Positions 51,289-59,978 of a stretch of 63,066 nucleotides of DNA are shown piece by piece. How positions within the stretch are numbered: position 1 is the stretch's first letter; every line of letters starts with the position of its first letter. The notes beneath the pieces are model-generated. The model did not search any database. It was not told the origin of the DNA and saw only the letters and a list, made by a program, of their open reading frames with translations. Both the position numbers and the translations under genes were made by a program. Origin of the DNA: Chloroflexota bacterium (GTDB lineage Bacteria; Chloroflexota; Anaerolineae; UBA7937; B3-Chlor); assembly GCA_030613785.1 (NCBI GenBank), contig JAUWLF010000012.1, positions 1-63,066 on the forward strand, in the 5' to 3' direction.

Positions 51289-51912
51289 ATGAAAAAAGTA
51301 CCTTGGTCAGGCCGTGTCATTTCAATTCAACCTCGAATTCGACTCACCCGTTCTTTCGACGAGCGTGCTCATAGCTACTTGGGATACTGTCTGGTTATCG
51401 AAGGTACAATTGGGACCGAGGTGCGTGTCTTCTCCATAGGCATCGGTGAAGTGACCCAGAGAAAACATCAATGTCGTGTTGGCGATAACGCAAGTGGCGA
51501 GTCGGTACTCGTGCCTGATGCCCGTTTGGAGCCGGTTGAGTTCTATCGCACAAGTAAGTTACAGGTACTGCACACTGGTGATGGAGCAAGGCAAGGTCCT
51601 CCGCCCTGGCATGGAGTGCCTCCCGATCTCGAGACATATAGAGGGCGAGGACATCGCCGATTATCGGCGCGCACATACAGCAGCAAATGCACAAGCTGTA
51701 TCTGGGGATGTAGGATGCCGGTGAAGATGATCATCGACCCTTGGAACCCCAGCCTTCGCTATCGGTATGAGACATTCTGTTATGGTCCGAAGTCTTGCCA
51801 ATACTACAAGCCTGGACCGATAAGGATAGTTCCTGGTCGTAGGGGAATGAAGTTCGCTGAAGAAGATTGGGTTGACGAGCAGGATACAGCTCATCGATTG
51901 ATAGATGAGTAG
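51289..51912 (+). CDS. Cysteine-cluster hypothetical protein
   Basis: 207 aa from ATG 51289 (ACAGGACAG upstream); an in-frame TTG at 51250 is less likely. I recognise no family. The N-terminal half looks like a beta-rich domain (PWSGRVISIQPRIRLTRSFD ... YLGYCLVIEGTIGTEV). The C-terminal part has C134, C137, C141, C164 and C170 (CTSCIWGC, then FCYGPKSCQYY), which could bind zinc or an Fe-S cluster. Codons are visibly more A/T-ending than those of the flanking operons. It sits alone between the operon terminator and infC, so horizontal acquisition is possible. Confidence 0.6.
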   Translation: MKKVPWSGRVISIQPRIRLTRSFDERAHSYLGYCLVIEGTIGTEVRVFSIGIGEVTQRKHQCRVGDNASGESVLVPDARLEPVEFYRTSKLQVLHTGDGARQGPPPWHGVPPDLETYRGRGHRRLSARTYSSKCTSCIWGCRMPVKMIIDPWNPSLRYRYETFCYGPKSCQYYKPGPIRIVPGRRGMKFAEEDWVDEQDTAHRLIDE

Positions 51913-52054
51913 ATCGGTCTAATCACAACCGTTGGGCTCCAGGCCAAGCACGAGTTGGATGGGACCCGATCCACCGAATTCACGCGACGAGGTGCACCCC
52001 GTTTGTTGGACACGTTTGGTCTCTCGGAATTGTGATGTCAGCGCCATGGCGCAT

Positions 52055-52083
52055 TTGACTTCGCCGTAGGGATATGTTATATT
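52055..52083 (+). promoter_or_regulatory. Sigma70-type promoter for infC-rpmI-rplT
   Basis: TTGACT at 52055-52060, 17-base spacer, TATATT at 52078-52083. The leader to infC is about 100 bases. Confidence 0.7.
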
Positions 52084-52193
52084 TAGGCACAGGAGGAGGA
52101 CTATCTTGGCTTGTTTTCCTGCACGGTTCAAATTCCTTCCAAGGAGGATGTCGATAGGCAGATTAGCTGGTATGCCACAACGAGGTGAAAGAC

Positions 52194-52709
52194 ATTAAGA
52201 AGAGGCGGCGCATCAATGACATGATTAGGGCCAGGGAGGTGCGCCTAATCGGGCAGAAGGGTGAGCGACTGGGGATACTCCCCTTGAGCGAAGCCTTGGA
52301 GATAGCGCGTGGGCACAATCTGGACCTGGTCGAGGTTGCGCCCCAGGCTGAGCCGCCTGTGTGTCGTCTGCTGGATTACGGGAAATTCAGCTACGAGCAG
52401 GCCAAAAAGGCTAAGGAGGCGAGGAAGTCGCAGAAGAGCGTTGAGCTGAAGGAGATACGTCTGCGCCCCAAGACCGGTGAGCACGACGTAGACTTCAAAG
52501 TCAAGCGCATGCGTGACTTCCTGAGCGAAGGCTTCAAGGTCAAGGTGCGGGTGCTGTTTCGGGGTCGGGAGATCACCCACCCCGAGATAGCGCACGAGAT
52601 GTTGAGAGGTGTTGCGAAGGGGCTGGAAGACGTAGGCATGGTCGAATACGCGCCCCGAATGGAGGGCAGGAGCATGTTCATGATCCTCTCTCCATCAGGT
52701 AAGAAGTAA
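52194..52709 (+). CDS. infC: Translation initiation factor IF-3, probable AUU start
   Basis: 171 aa. Full IF3: N-domain KKRRRINDMIRAREVRLIGQ, linker rich in Lys/Arg, C-domain DFKVKRMRDFLSEGFKVKVR and FRGREITHPEIAHEM. It binds the 30S subunit and proofreads initiation codons. Start: the frame opens at GTG 52185, but that GTG is itself inside GAGGTGA (52182-52188), a near-perfect Shine-Dalgarno. ATT at 52194 sits 5 bases after it and gives the standard N-terminus. AUU starts allow IF3 to repress its own translation, as in E. coli. Operon with rpmI and rplT. Confidence 0.95.
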   Translation: MKKRRRINDMIRAREVRLIGQKGERLGILPLSEALEIARGHNLDLVEVAPQAEPPVCRLLDYGKFSYEQAKKAKEARKSQKSVELKEIRLRPKTGEHDVDFKVKRMRDFLSEGFKVKVRVLFRGREITHPEIAHEMLRGVAKGLEDVGMVEYAPRMEGRSMFMILSPSGKK

Positions 52710-52749
52710 GTGGCGAACTAGTCATTCAGCGCCAAAGGAGAACGGTCTT

Positions 52750-52772
52750 GACGGGCGCCAGAGGCGCCCGTC
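52750..52772 (+). terminator. Strong hairpin between infC and rpmI
   Basis: GACGGGCGCC (52750-52759), AGA loop, GGCGCCCGTC (52763-52772): a perfect 10-bp GC-rich stem, no T run after it. Possible attenuator, RNase site or ribosomal-protein feedback element in the infC operon. Confidence 0.55.
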
Positions 52773-52817
52773 TCTGTGCGGGTCTGGGGAGGCCGGGCTC
52801 ACTGAAGGAGGAATCCA

Positions 52818-53030
52818 GTGCCCAAGATGAAGACTCACAAGACGACGGCCAAGCGGTTCAAGCGAACCGCTTCTGGCAGGATACAACGGGCCAAGATCGG
52901 GAAGAGCCATCTGCGCCGCAGGAAGTCCGGGCGAGTGAAGCGGTCCTTCGACAAGACGATAGAGGTCAGCGATTCGGGAAACAAGAAGCGGATCAGGAGG
53001 CTGTTGCCCTACCTGGGTAAGAAGGGATAG
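52818..53030 (+). CDS. rpmI: Ribosomal protein L35
   Basis: 70 aa, GTG start with GAAGGAGG. Classic L35: MPKMKTHKTTAKRFKRTASG at the N-terminus and KKRIRRLLPYLGKKG at the C-terminus, strongly basic. Component of the 50S subunit. Confidence 0.96.
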   Translation: MPKMKTHKTTAKRFKRTASGRIQRAKIGKSHLRRRKSGRVKRSFDKTIEVSDSGNKKRIRRLLPYLGKKG

Positions 53031-53073
53031 CGCTACTGAGCTGGAAGGATAGATACTCAAGGAGTGTGTCGAG

Positions 53074-53427
53074 TTGACGAGAGTGAAGGGCGGGCCCAGC
53101 GCTCGCAAACGGCATAAGAAAGTTCTGAAATTGACCAAGGGGCAGTGGGGAACGAAGCACTCGCTGTACCGTAGGGCTCACGAGGCGATGTTGAAATCCC
53201 TGACCTACTCGTATCGGGATCGTCGCCGCCGCAAGCGTGATTTCCGACGGTTGTGGATCTCGCGAATCAACGCTGGGGCTCGTCAGAATGGGCTGCCCTA
53301 TAGTCGTTTCATCGCAGGTCTTAGGGAGGCTGGCGTGGAGCTGGACCGCAAGGTCTTGGCTGACTTGGCGGTCAACGATGCTCAAACGTTCGCTCATTTG
53401 GTCGAGGTAGCCAAGGGAGCGCAGTGA
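53074..53427 (+). CDS. rplT: Ribosomal protein L20
   Basis: 117 aa, TTG start (AAGGAG upstream). L20 signatures [17 protein letters not shown] and [20 protein letters not shown] are present. Early 50S assembly protein. The GTGA at its end overlaps the start of the next gene. Confidence 0.96.
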   Translation: MTRVKGGPSARKRHKKVLKLTKGQWGTKHSLYRRAHEAMLKSLTYSYRDRRRRKRDFRRLWISRINAGARQNGLPYSRFIAGLREAGVELDRKVLADLAVNDAQTFAHLVEVAKGAQ

Positions 53428-54239
53428 TCACCAGCACAGCCAATGAGAAGGTGAGATACGTGCGCTCCCTGCACCGCAAGCCGGTTCGCCACAAGGAGAA
53501 CCGTTTCATCGTCGAAGGGATGCGCTTGATCGAGGAGATGAAAAAGGCGGGCCAAGAGCCCGTCTTTGTCTTTTGCACCGAGCTTTTCTCCGGCAGGCCC
53601 CGCGCCATCGCTCTCTTGCAGGCGTTGCGTGCTTCGGGGACCCAGGTGCTGGGGGTGTCTGATCAGGTGATGCGGGCCATGTCGGACACGAAGACCCCGC
53701 AAGGTGTCTTGGCAGTATCACGATTTCCACAGATGGCACCTGTCCATTCGGCGCTGACTTTGGTGTTGGACGGTGTGAGGGATCCCGGCAACCTGGGAAC
53801 GATACTGCGTTCTGCGGAGGCAGCCGCCGTGGGGCAGGTGATAACCGCCAAGGGCACAACTGACGTTTTCAGCCCCAAGGTGGTGCGCGGAGGGATGGGT
53901 GCCCACTTCCGTCTGCCGATATGGTATGATCGGGAGTGGCAGGAAATCGAGGCGGCACTGCACGACCGACAGGTTCTGCTGGCCGATCCGCAGGGGGATC
54001 TGGCCTACTACGAGGTTGACTGGACCAAGCCCAGCACCCTCATCGTCGGTGGCGAGGCAGAAGGCGCACGACGCGAGGCCCGGGAGTTTGCAGACAGAGG
54101 GGTAGCGATCCCCATGCAAGCGGGAGTCGAGTCCCTGAACGTGGCGGTGGCTACGAGCATCATGCTCTTCGAGGCAGCTCGCCAGAGGTCTGCACAGGCC
54201 CATGACCTTTGCTCCAGCAGAGCTGGCTCCTTTGTGTAA
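53424..54239 (+). CDS. SpoU/TrmH-family rRNA 2'-O-methyltransferase
   Basis: 271 aa. N-terminal L30e-like substrate domain (residues 1-95). SPOUT motifs: [20 protein letters not shown] (motif 1), [22 protein letters not shown] (motif 2) and [20 protein letters not shown] (motif 3), all complete. Such genes next to rplT usually encode 23S rRNA methylases; the target nucleotide is not evident. Also similar to tsnR-type resistance methyltransferases. Confidence 0.9.
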   Translation: MITSTANEKVRYVRSLHRKPVRHKENRFIVEGMRLIEEMKKAGQEPVFVFCTELFSGRPRAIALLQALRASGTQVLGVSDQVMRAMSDTKTPQGVLAVSRFPQMAPVHSALTLVLDGVRDPGNLGTILRSAEAAAVGQVITAKGTTDVFSPKVVRGGMGAHFRLPIWYDREWQEIEAALHDRQVLLADPQGDLAYYEVDWTKPSTLIVGGEAEGARREAREFADRGVAIPMQAGVESLNVAVATSIMLFEAARQRSAQAHDLCSSRAGSFV

Positions 54240-54263
54240 GGTTTCATGGAACCTGTTTGACGC

Positions 54264-55026
54264 TTGACCTGTCTAGGTAGCTCCACTTTACTCGTAGAGA
54301 TGGATGGCGTGCGGCTACTGATCGATCCCCTGCTGCGCAACCGAGCGGGATCGTTTCTCCGTGATGTAGGAACCCCCGATTCGAGTTTCCGACGCGTTGA
54401 CGCGGTTCTGATTTTGCACCTGCACTGGGATCGCCTTGACTTGCCATCCTTGTGGTTGCTGGGGGGTGACACACACTTGGTTGTGCCCAAAGGAGCGGCC
54501 GGTTTTCTGGATAGGCAGGGCCTTCATCAGGTGGACGAGATCACGTGGGGCGAAAAGACGAGATTCGGGGAAGTGATGGCGGAAGCGAGGCCGGCCAAGC
54601 ATTCTGGGCGTCGGCTCCCTTTCGGTCCGACAGTCGAGGCATCGGTTTCGTGATCGATGGAAGCCACCACATCTACTTCGCGGGGGATTCCGATCTATTC
54701 GCAGAGATGCGGACGGTTGCCAATGATCTGGACATTGCTCTGCTCCCTGTCCGGGGGTGGGGACCGAGATTGGGTCGGGGTGCATGGATGCATGCCGTGG
54801 TGCCCAAGCGTTGGGGTACCGGCGCCCGCGCGTGGCCGTGCCAATCCATTGGGGAACTTTCTGCCCCATTGGAATAGGATGGATGCAACCGCAGTTTCTG
54901 TCGCGTTCACCTCAGGCGTATGCTAGCTGGGCGGCCGCTCCAGCACGGGAGGTTGAGGTGTGTGTTCTGGAGCCAGGTCAATCTCTCGACGTGGCAGAAT
55001 GGAAAGAAGATGAGGTCGGGGACTGA
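54264..55026 (+). pseudogene. Metallo-beta-lactamase-fold hydrolase, two frameshifts
   Basis: Similarity runs through three reading frames: TCLGSSTLLVEMDGVRLLID up to about 54630, then GIGFVIDGSHHIYFAGDSDL to about 54780, then RRPRVAVPIHWGTFCPIGIG to 55026. The parts in order form one UlaG/YfhI-like MBL hydrolase. The zinc motif HxHxDH reads HLHWDR, losing the last His. Two frameshifts plus a broken metal site mark an inactive gene. Sequencing error would explain at most the frameshifts, not the His to Arg change. Confidence 0.75.
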
Positions 55027-55029
55027 CAG

Positions 55030-55287
55030 GTGAAACCTATGCCAAGGGGCACTATGGGGTTGCTACACAAGGTTCGTGATCATTTCACGGAGGTTGAGTG
55101 TCGCATCCAACAGGCATGTAGACTGTGGTACTTGACGGAGGAAGACGCGAAGAAGTTGAGTGGGGCAGATGGGCAGGGTCGGCAAATACTGCAAGGCTTG
55201 GTGGGACATTGGGTGACTGAGATACAGATGCACGCAGCATGGTCCTTGCCTGTCGCCGCTAGTGAAGCGAATCCTGACGCGAGATGA
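55030..55287 (+). CDS. Short hypothetical protein
   Basis: 85 aa, GTG start just after the pseudogene. No family recognised; mostly helical (GLLHKVRDHFTEVECRIQQA). The main support is that its stop overlaps the ATG of the next gene (ATGA, 55284-55287), as coupled genes do. Confidence 0.35.
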   Translation: MKPMPRGTMGLLHKVRDHFTEVECRIQQACRLWYLTEEDAKKLSGADGQGRQILQGLVGHWVTEIQMHAAWSLPVAASEANPDAR

Positions 55288-55961
55288 TCCTTGAGACAAT
55301 CCCCACCATGCCCAGACGGCCCTTCTTCGATGACCGGCAAGCCGCCGGCCGGCGGCTCGCTGGCGTGCTGTCGGAGGCGTATGGCGGCGTTGATGGAGTA
55401 GCATTAGCGATTCCTAGGGGAGGGGTGCCTGTAGCGCTCGAGGTGGCACAAACGCTGGCGATACCGCTGGATGTCATCGTGCCTCGCAAGATCCCGATCC
55501 CGTGGGAGCCCGAGGCCGGGTTTGGTGCGGTGACTGCTGACGGAACGATACTGCTCAACGAACCGTTGGTGACGCAGTTGGGACTGACCGAGGCGGAGAT
55601 CCGGCGGCTAGCGGCTCAGGTGCAGGAGGAGGTGCGTCGCCGCACGCGAGCGTATCGGGGGACACGGCCCATGCCCGATTTGAAAGGCAAGATGACGTTC
55701 CTGATTGACGATGGTCTGGCTTCAGGGTTCACCATGCTCACCGCGATTCAATCCCTGCGAAGGAGCGACCCGGGCCAGATCGTAGTAGCTGTGCCAGTCA
55801 GCCCGAGAAGGTCTGTCAACCTGGTAGAGGCAGAGGCAGACGAATTAGTGTGCTTGATCGTACAAGAAACGCCACCTTTTGCGGTGGCCAGTTTCTATGC
55901 CTCTTTTCCTGATCTCTCGGATGAGCAAGTGATCGCCTACCTGGAAGCGTCGGATTGGTAA
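55284..55961 (+). CDS. Predicted phosphoribosyltransferase
   Basis: 225 aa. PRTase type I fold: GVALAIPRGGVPVALEVA (about 38-55), PRPP loop TFLIDDGLASGFTM (about 137-150; consensus DDGxATG with Ser here). The length and the PRGGVPVA motif match the stand-alone predicted phosphoribosyltransferases often found near hydrolases. Substrate base unknown. Confidence 0.85.
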   Translation: MILETIPTMPRRPFFDDRQAAGRRLAGVLSEAYGGVDGVALAIPRGGVPVALEVAQTLAIPLDVIVPRKIPIPWEPEAGFGAVTADGTILLNEPLVTQLGLTEAEIRRLAAQVQEEVRRRTRAYRGTRPMPDLKGKMTFLIDDGLASGFTMLTAIQSLRRSDPGQIVVAVPVSPRRSVNLVEAEADELVCLIVQETPPFAVASFYASFPDLSDEQVIAYLEASDW

Positions 55962-56030
55962 CGACTCCGATCACGCCGGTACTACGCGGACTTGCCGCAG
56001 CCCCACGATTGTGCTAACAATATAGGGACC

Positions 56031-56066
56031 AGCCTCCCCACTGTCAGCGCTACGAGTGGGGAGGCT
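56031..56066 (+). terminator. Perfect 12-bp hairpin after the phosphoribosyltransferase
   Basis: AGCCTCCCCACT (56031-56042), 12-base loop, AGTGGGGAGGCT (56055-56066). No T run follows. Separates the phosphoribosyltransferase from the ClC gene. Confidence 0.5.
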
Positions 56067-56102
56067 ATGTACGTTTGACGCGCCAGCGAGGAAAGTAAGC
56101 CC

Positions 56103-58184
56103 GTGCGACAACACGATAGCGAGGTTGCGGTTCGGTTGGGAGAGAGGTGGCGTACCTTCACGCACCGCTTTGCCCGCCTGCTCGACCGCTTGCAGCCGCC
56201 GGAGCGTGCGGTGTTGGTGATGACGGCCGTGGTAGTCGGTATTGGGGCTGGGCTTGGAGCGGTCGTCTTCAGATGGCTCATCGCGTCCTTTACCCGACTG
56301 TTCTTTGATGGCGGGCGCGTGGCGTTGGGATTCCTAGGGGCGTACTACGTAGTTCTGATTCCCGCGATAGGGGGCCTGATAGTCGGTCCTCTGGTGTACT
56401 TCTTTGCTCGTGAGGCCAAGGGGCATGGCGTTCCCGAGGTGATGGAAGCTGTGGCCCTCCAGGGCGGGCGCATCAGAGCGATCGTGGGTCTGATCAAGGC
56501 TGTGGCTTCCTCCATCTGCATCGGAAGCGGCGGCTCAGTGGGGCGCGAGGGACCCATCGTGCAGATTGGCTCTGCCTGGGGTTCCACAGTGGGGCAATGG
56601 CTCCATTTCTCAGATGAGCGCACCCGGAATCTGGTCGCTTGCGGCGCGGCAGCAGGCATCGCGGCAACGTTCAATGCGCCCATCGCTGGGGTCATTTTCG
56701 CTCTGGAGGTCATTCTTCAGGAGTTCAGCGTCAGGCATTTCAGCACGGTGGTCATCTCCTCCGTGACGGCCAGTGTCATCGGCAGAGCTCTCTTGGGCGA
56801 TGTCCCGGCTTTTCCCGTCCCTACGTATTCACTGGTGAGTCCCTGGGAACTCGGTCTATATTCTGTTCTGGGTGTGCTGGCCGCTTTCGTGGCCGTCGGC
56901 TTCATCCTTCTGCTCTATAGAACTGAGGATCTCTTCGATGCTTGGCCCTTTCCGGAATACCTCAAACCTGCGGTGGGAGGGCTAGCCCTCGGCCTGATAG
57001 GCCTATATCTGCCGCAGGTATTTGGGATGGGTTACGAGACCATTGAGAACACTCTGCTCAACCCGAGTGGTCTGGCCTTCTTGGTGATCTTGCTGGTGGC
57101 CAAGCTTGTGGCCACTTCCTTGACTCTCGGGTCCGGTGGCTCGGGAGGAGTCTTCGCACCTTCGCTCTTCATGGGTGCCATGGTGGGCGGTGCCTTTGGG
57201 CTTGTGGTTCATCGTATATTGCCCGACATCACCGCCACAGGTGGGGCCTACGCTGTGGTGGGAATGGCTGCCGTCTTCGCCGGGGCCGCCCGTGCGCCGA
57301 TTACCGCCATTCTCATTCTCTTCGAGATGACCGACGATTATCGCATCATTCTGCCCTTGATGTTGACTGTTGTGATCAGTACCATCGTGGCAGAGCATCT
57401 CAGCGGCGAATCCATCTACACCTTGAAGCTCGCGCGTCGGGGAATCCACCTGGCGCAGGGTCGCGACATCGATGTCATGCAGGGAGTCTTCGTCAGCGAA
57501 GCCATGACGCCCAGGGAGGATCTGGATGTGGTGGGCGTGAATATGAGCCTCGAGGAGCTGACGGAGCAATTCGACCGTACTCACCATCATGGGTTCCCTG
57601 TGTTGGATGAGCAAGGGTATCTCTATGGAGTGGTGACCCATAGGGACCTGGAGGAGGCCATGAGGCGTGGGGATATCAGTGATCTAAGGGTGCGGAACAT
57701 CTGCACGGTCTCTCCAGTCACCGTGCATCCTGACGAGCCGCTGTGGGTGGCGCTGAAGAGATTGGGTGTGCGCGATGTGGGCAGGTTGCCTGTGGTTCAC
57801 CACCACGACCCTCGGAGGCTGTTGGGGATGGTGCATCGGCACGACATCATTCGGGCCTACAATCTCGGCATCCTGCGACGGCTGGACGCGCAGCAACGGG
57901 CCGAGCGATTGCGACTTGGCAAGCTTGGTGGCACTGAGTTCGTGGAAGTGGTTGTTGACAAAGGGTCTCCGGTGGTGGGGCAGAGGCTTCGGGACGTGTG
58001 CCTGCCAGAGAACTGCATTGTGGTTTCCGTTCAGCGGGGTAGGAAAGTCATTATCCCGCATGGTGATACGGCCATCAAAGCTAAGGACAAGTTAGTCGTC
58101 TTTGCCACCGAGGAGTGCGCCGCCGAACTTCGGGAGGCCCTCGATCCTTCGACTGAGGACGTCGAGTTCTCAACTCGAGGTTGA
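56103..58184 (+). CDS. ClC-family chloride channel/antiporter with CBS pair and TrkA-C domain
   Basis: 693 aa, GTG start. Transmembrane ClC core (about 38-450) with GHGVPEV (GSGIP-like), GSGGSVGREGP with gating Glu149, and GSGGSGGVFAPSLFMGA. Cytoplasmic part: two CBS domains (about 460-590, VSEAMTPREDLDVVG and VRNICTVSPVTVHPDE) that sense adenine nucleotides, then a TrkA-C/RCK_C domain (about 615-690, EFVEVVVDKGSPVVGQRLRD). The gating Glu suggests Cl-/H+ exchange. The added RCK_C domain suggests regulation by a small ligand. Confidence 0.93.
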   Translation: MRQHDSEVAVRLGERWRTFTHRFARLLDRLQPPERAVLVMTAVVVGIGAGLGAVVFRWLIASFTRLFFDGGRVALGFLGAYYVVLIPAIGGLIVGPLVYFFAREAKGHGVPEVMEAVALQGGRIRAIVGLIKAVASSICIGSGGSVGREGPIVQIGSAWGSTVGQWLHFSDERTRNLVACGAAAGIAATFNAPIAGVIFALEVILQEFSVRHFSTVVISSVTASVIGRALLGDVPAFPVPTYSLVSPWELGLYSVLGVLAAFVAVGFILLLYRTEDLFDAWPFPEYLKPAVGGLALGLIGLYLPQVFGMGYETIENTLLNPSGLAFLVILLVAKLVATSLTLGSGGSGGVFAPSLFMGAMVGGAFGLVVHRILPDITATGGAYAVVGMAAVFAGAARAPITAILILFEMTDDYRIILPLMLTVVISTIVAEHLSGESIYTLKLARRGIHLAQGRDIDVMQGVFVSEAMTPREDLDVVGVNMSLEELTEQFDRTHHHGFPVLDEQGYLYGVVTHRDLEEAMRRGDISDLRVRNICTVSPVTVHPDEPLWVALKRLGVRDVGRLPVVHHHDPRRLLGMVHRHDIIRAYNLGILRRLDAQQRAERLRLGKLGGTEFVEVVVDKGSPVVGQRLRDVCLPENCIVVSVQRGRKVIIPHGDTAIKAKDKLVVFATEECAAELREALDPSTEDVEFSTRG

Positions 58185-58364
58185 GAAACGAGACACTCAA
58201 GGATGGCAAGGTCTAGGACCCGACATCGGACAGGAAGGGTGAGGGGAAGCAATCTCGTCGTCGGCAGGTATGCGCTTTGCTATGCAAGAAGGGAGATTCT
58301 TCGCCTTCGCTGCGCTTGGGCTCAGAATCACAAGGTAGCGATCTGGGGTTGACAGAGCACTAGA

Positions 58365-59198
58365 TCAGTCACCCACCACGAGATCGTAGATCCCCTGCAA
58401 CTCCTCGTCGGAGTAGAAGTATATCACCAGCCTTCCGCCCTTTCTTCCTCGACTCAGGCTGACCTTGGTACCCAGGGCTTGCCGGAACTGATCTTCCAGG
58501 GCTTTCATTTCAGGGGACTTCTCCCGACGCTTGGCTGAGCGCTGGGGTTCCTCCACCGTGCGCTTGACCAACTGCTCGGTCTGGCGCACGCTCAACCCGC
58601 GTTTGATGATGGCCTCCAGAACCTCGACCCGTGCCTTTTCGCCCCTCAGGCGCAATATGGCGCGCGCATGTCCCTCGCTGATTTCCTCTGCTAGAAGCGC
58701 GTCTTTCACCCGGTCGGGGAGGTTCAGCAGGCGCAGCGTATTGGTCACAGTGACCCGATTCTTCCCCACCTTGTCGGCGACCTGCTGCTGGGTCATCTCA
58801 AACTCCTCCACCAGTTGCTGGTAGGCCGTCGCTGCCTCCAGGGGGTTCAGATCCTCCCGCTGCAGGTTCTCGACAAGGGCCAACTCCAGCATCTGCTGAG
58901 GGGTTGCTTCACGAATCACGACGGACACCGTTTCCAGGCCGGCCAGCTTTGCGGCCCGCCAACGTCTCTCGCCGACCAGAAGCTGGTATCCTCCTTCGAT
59001 CTCCATCACGACCAGGGGCTGGACCAGACCTTGCTCCTTGATAGAGGCAGCCAACTGTTCCAGGGCCTCCGGGTCCACAACCCGGCGTGGTTGCCGCGGA
59101 TTGGGGACGATGCGATCGACGCCCACCTGATTCACGCCAGGAGCGGTGGGGATCAGAGCCTCCAGGCCCTTGCCCAATCCTCGTCTATCTGGGGGCAT
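58365..59198 (-). CDS. parB: Chromosome partitioning protein ParB
   Basis: 277 aa. N-terminal RRGLGKGLEALIP, CTP-binding clamp motifs GERRWRAA (76-83) and ENLQREDLNPLEAA, helix-turn-helix TQQQVADKVGKNRVTVTNTL (about 136-155), C-terminal dimer domain. Nucleates on parS sites. Its ATG follows the parA stop directly and has GGAGGTAGG upstream. I did not find a convincing parS 16-mer in the window. Confidence 0.95.
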   Translation of the reverse strand: MPPDRRGLGKGLEALIPTAPGVNQVGVDRIVPNPRQPRRVVDPEALEQLAASIKEQGLVQPLVVMEIEGGYQLLVGERRWRAAKLAGLETVSVVIREATPQQMLELALVENLQREDLNPLEAATAYQQLVEEFEMTQQQVADKVGKNRVTVTNTLRLLNLPDRVKDALLAEEISEGHARAILRLRGEKARVEVLEAIIKRGLSVRQTEQLVKRTVEEPQRSAKRREKSPEMKALEDQFRQALGTKVSLSRGRKGGRLVIYFYSDEELQGIYDLVVGD

Positions 59199-59978
59199 CT
59201 ACCTACCTCCTGTCTGGTCTGTTCTTTGCAGCAGCTCCGTCGTCAGTGCCTGATACGCCAGGGCACCGCTGGACTTGGGAGCATAGCTAAGGATGGTCTC
59301 GCCGTAGCTGGGAGCCTCGCTGAGGCGCACATTACGGGGTATGATGGTCGAATACGCCTTGCGAGGGAAGTACTTGCGCACCTCGTCCACCACCTGTTGG
59401 GCGATCTTGGTACGTACATCGTACATGGTCATGATCAACCCTTCGATGCTCAGACGAGGGTTTAGCTTGCTGCGCACCAGGTTTATCGTGTGCACCAACT
59501 GTCCCAGCCCCTCTAGGGAGAGGTATTCGCATTGCACCGGTATGATCACTCCGTGTGTCGCAGCCAACGCATTGACAGTCAAGATGCCCAGGCTGGGCGG
59601 TGCGTCAATGAGGATGTAGTCGTATTCTGTGTCCAAAGTGGCAAGTGCTTTGCGCAGCAGATGGGCTTGCTCTGGCAGTCGGACCAACTCCACCGTGGCC
59701 CCGGCCAGCGATGGCGAGGAGGGCACCAACTCGAGTCCGGCTTTGTCAATGGGTATGACGACCTGGCTGAGGGGCACTTGGTCAATGAGGGCCTCGTAGA
59801 TAGAGACGGGAAGACGATTCTTGTCCACGCCCAGGCTGCTGGTCGCGTTGGCCTGAGGGTCGATGTCTATGAGAAGCAACTTCTTGCCCCGAGCGGCGAG
59901 ACAAGCCCCCAGGTTGATAGCGGTGGTGGTCTTACCCACCCCCCCCTTCTGGTTGGCGAAGGCGTATATGCGGGTCAT
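59199..59978 (-). CDS. parA: Chromosome partitioning ATPase ParA (Soj)
   Basis: 259 aa. Deviant Walker A KGGVGKTT (11-18), Walker A' region LLLIDIDPQANATSSLG, and DYILIDAPPSLGILTVNALA. Dynamic ATPase that positions ParB-parS complexes on the nucleoid. Overlaps the PfkB kinase gene by 4 nt and adjoins parB. Confidence 0.95.
   Translation of the reverse strand: MTRIYAFANQKGGVGKTTTAINLGACLAARGKKLLLIDIDPQANATSSLGVDKNRLPVSIYEALIDQVPLSQVVIPIDKAGLELVPSSPSLAGATVELVRLPEQAHLLRKALATLDTEYDYILIDAPPSLGILTVNALAATHGVIIPVQCEYLSLEGLGQLVHTINLVRSKLNPRLSIEGLIMTMYDVRTKIAQQVVDEVRKYFPRKAYSTIIPRNVRLSEAPSYGETILSYAPKSSGALAYQALTTELLQRTDQTGGR

Noticed and set aside
52115..52140. tRNA-like T-loop (GGTTCAAATTCC)
   Set aside because: Flanking bases cannot form the T stem and there is no acceptor, D or anticodon arm.
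58290..58345. Dispersed repeat (GATTCTTCGCC ... CTCAGAATCACAAGG)
   Set aside because: It resembles intergenic repeats seen in related bacteria and has partial symmetry, but only one copy is in the window so a repeat cannot be supported here.
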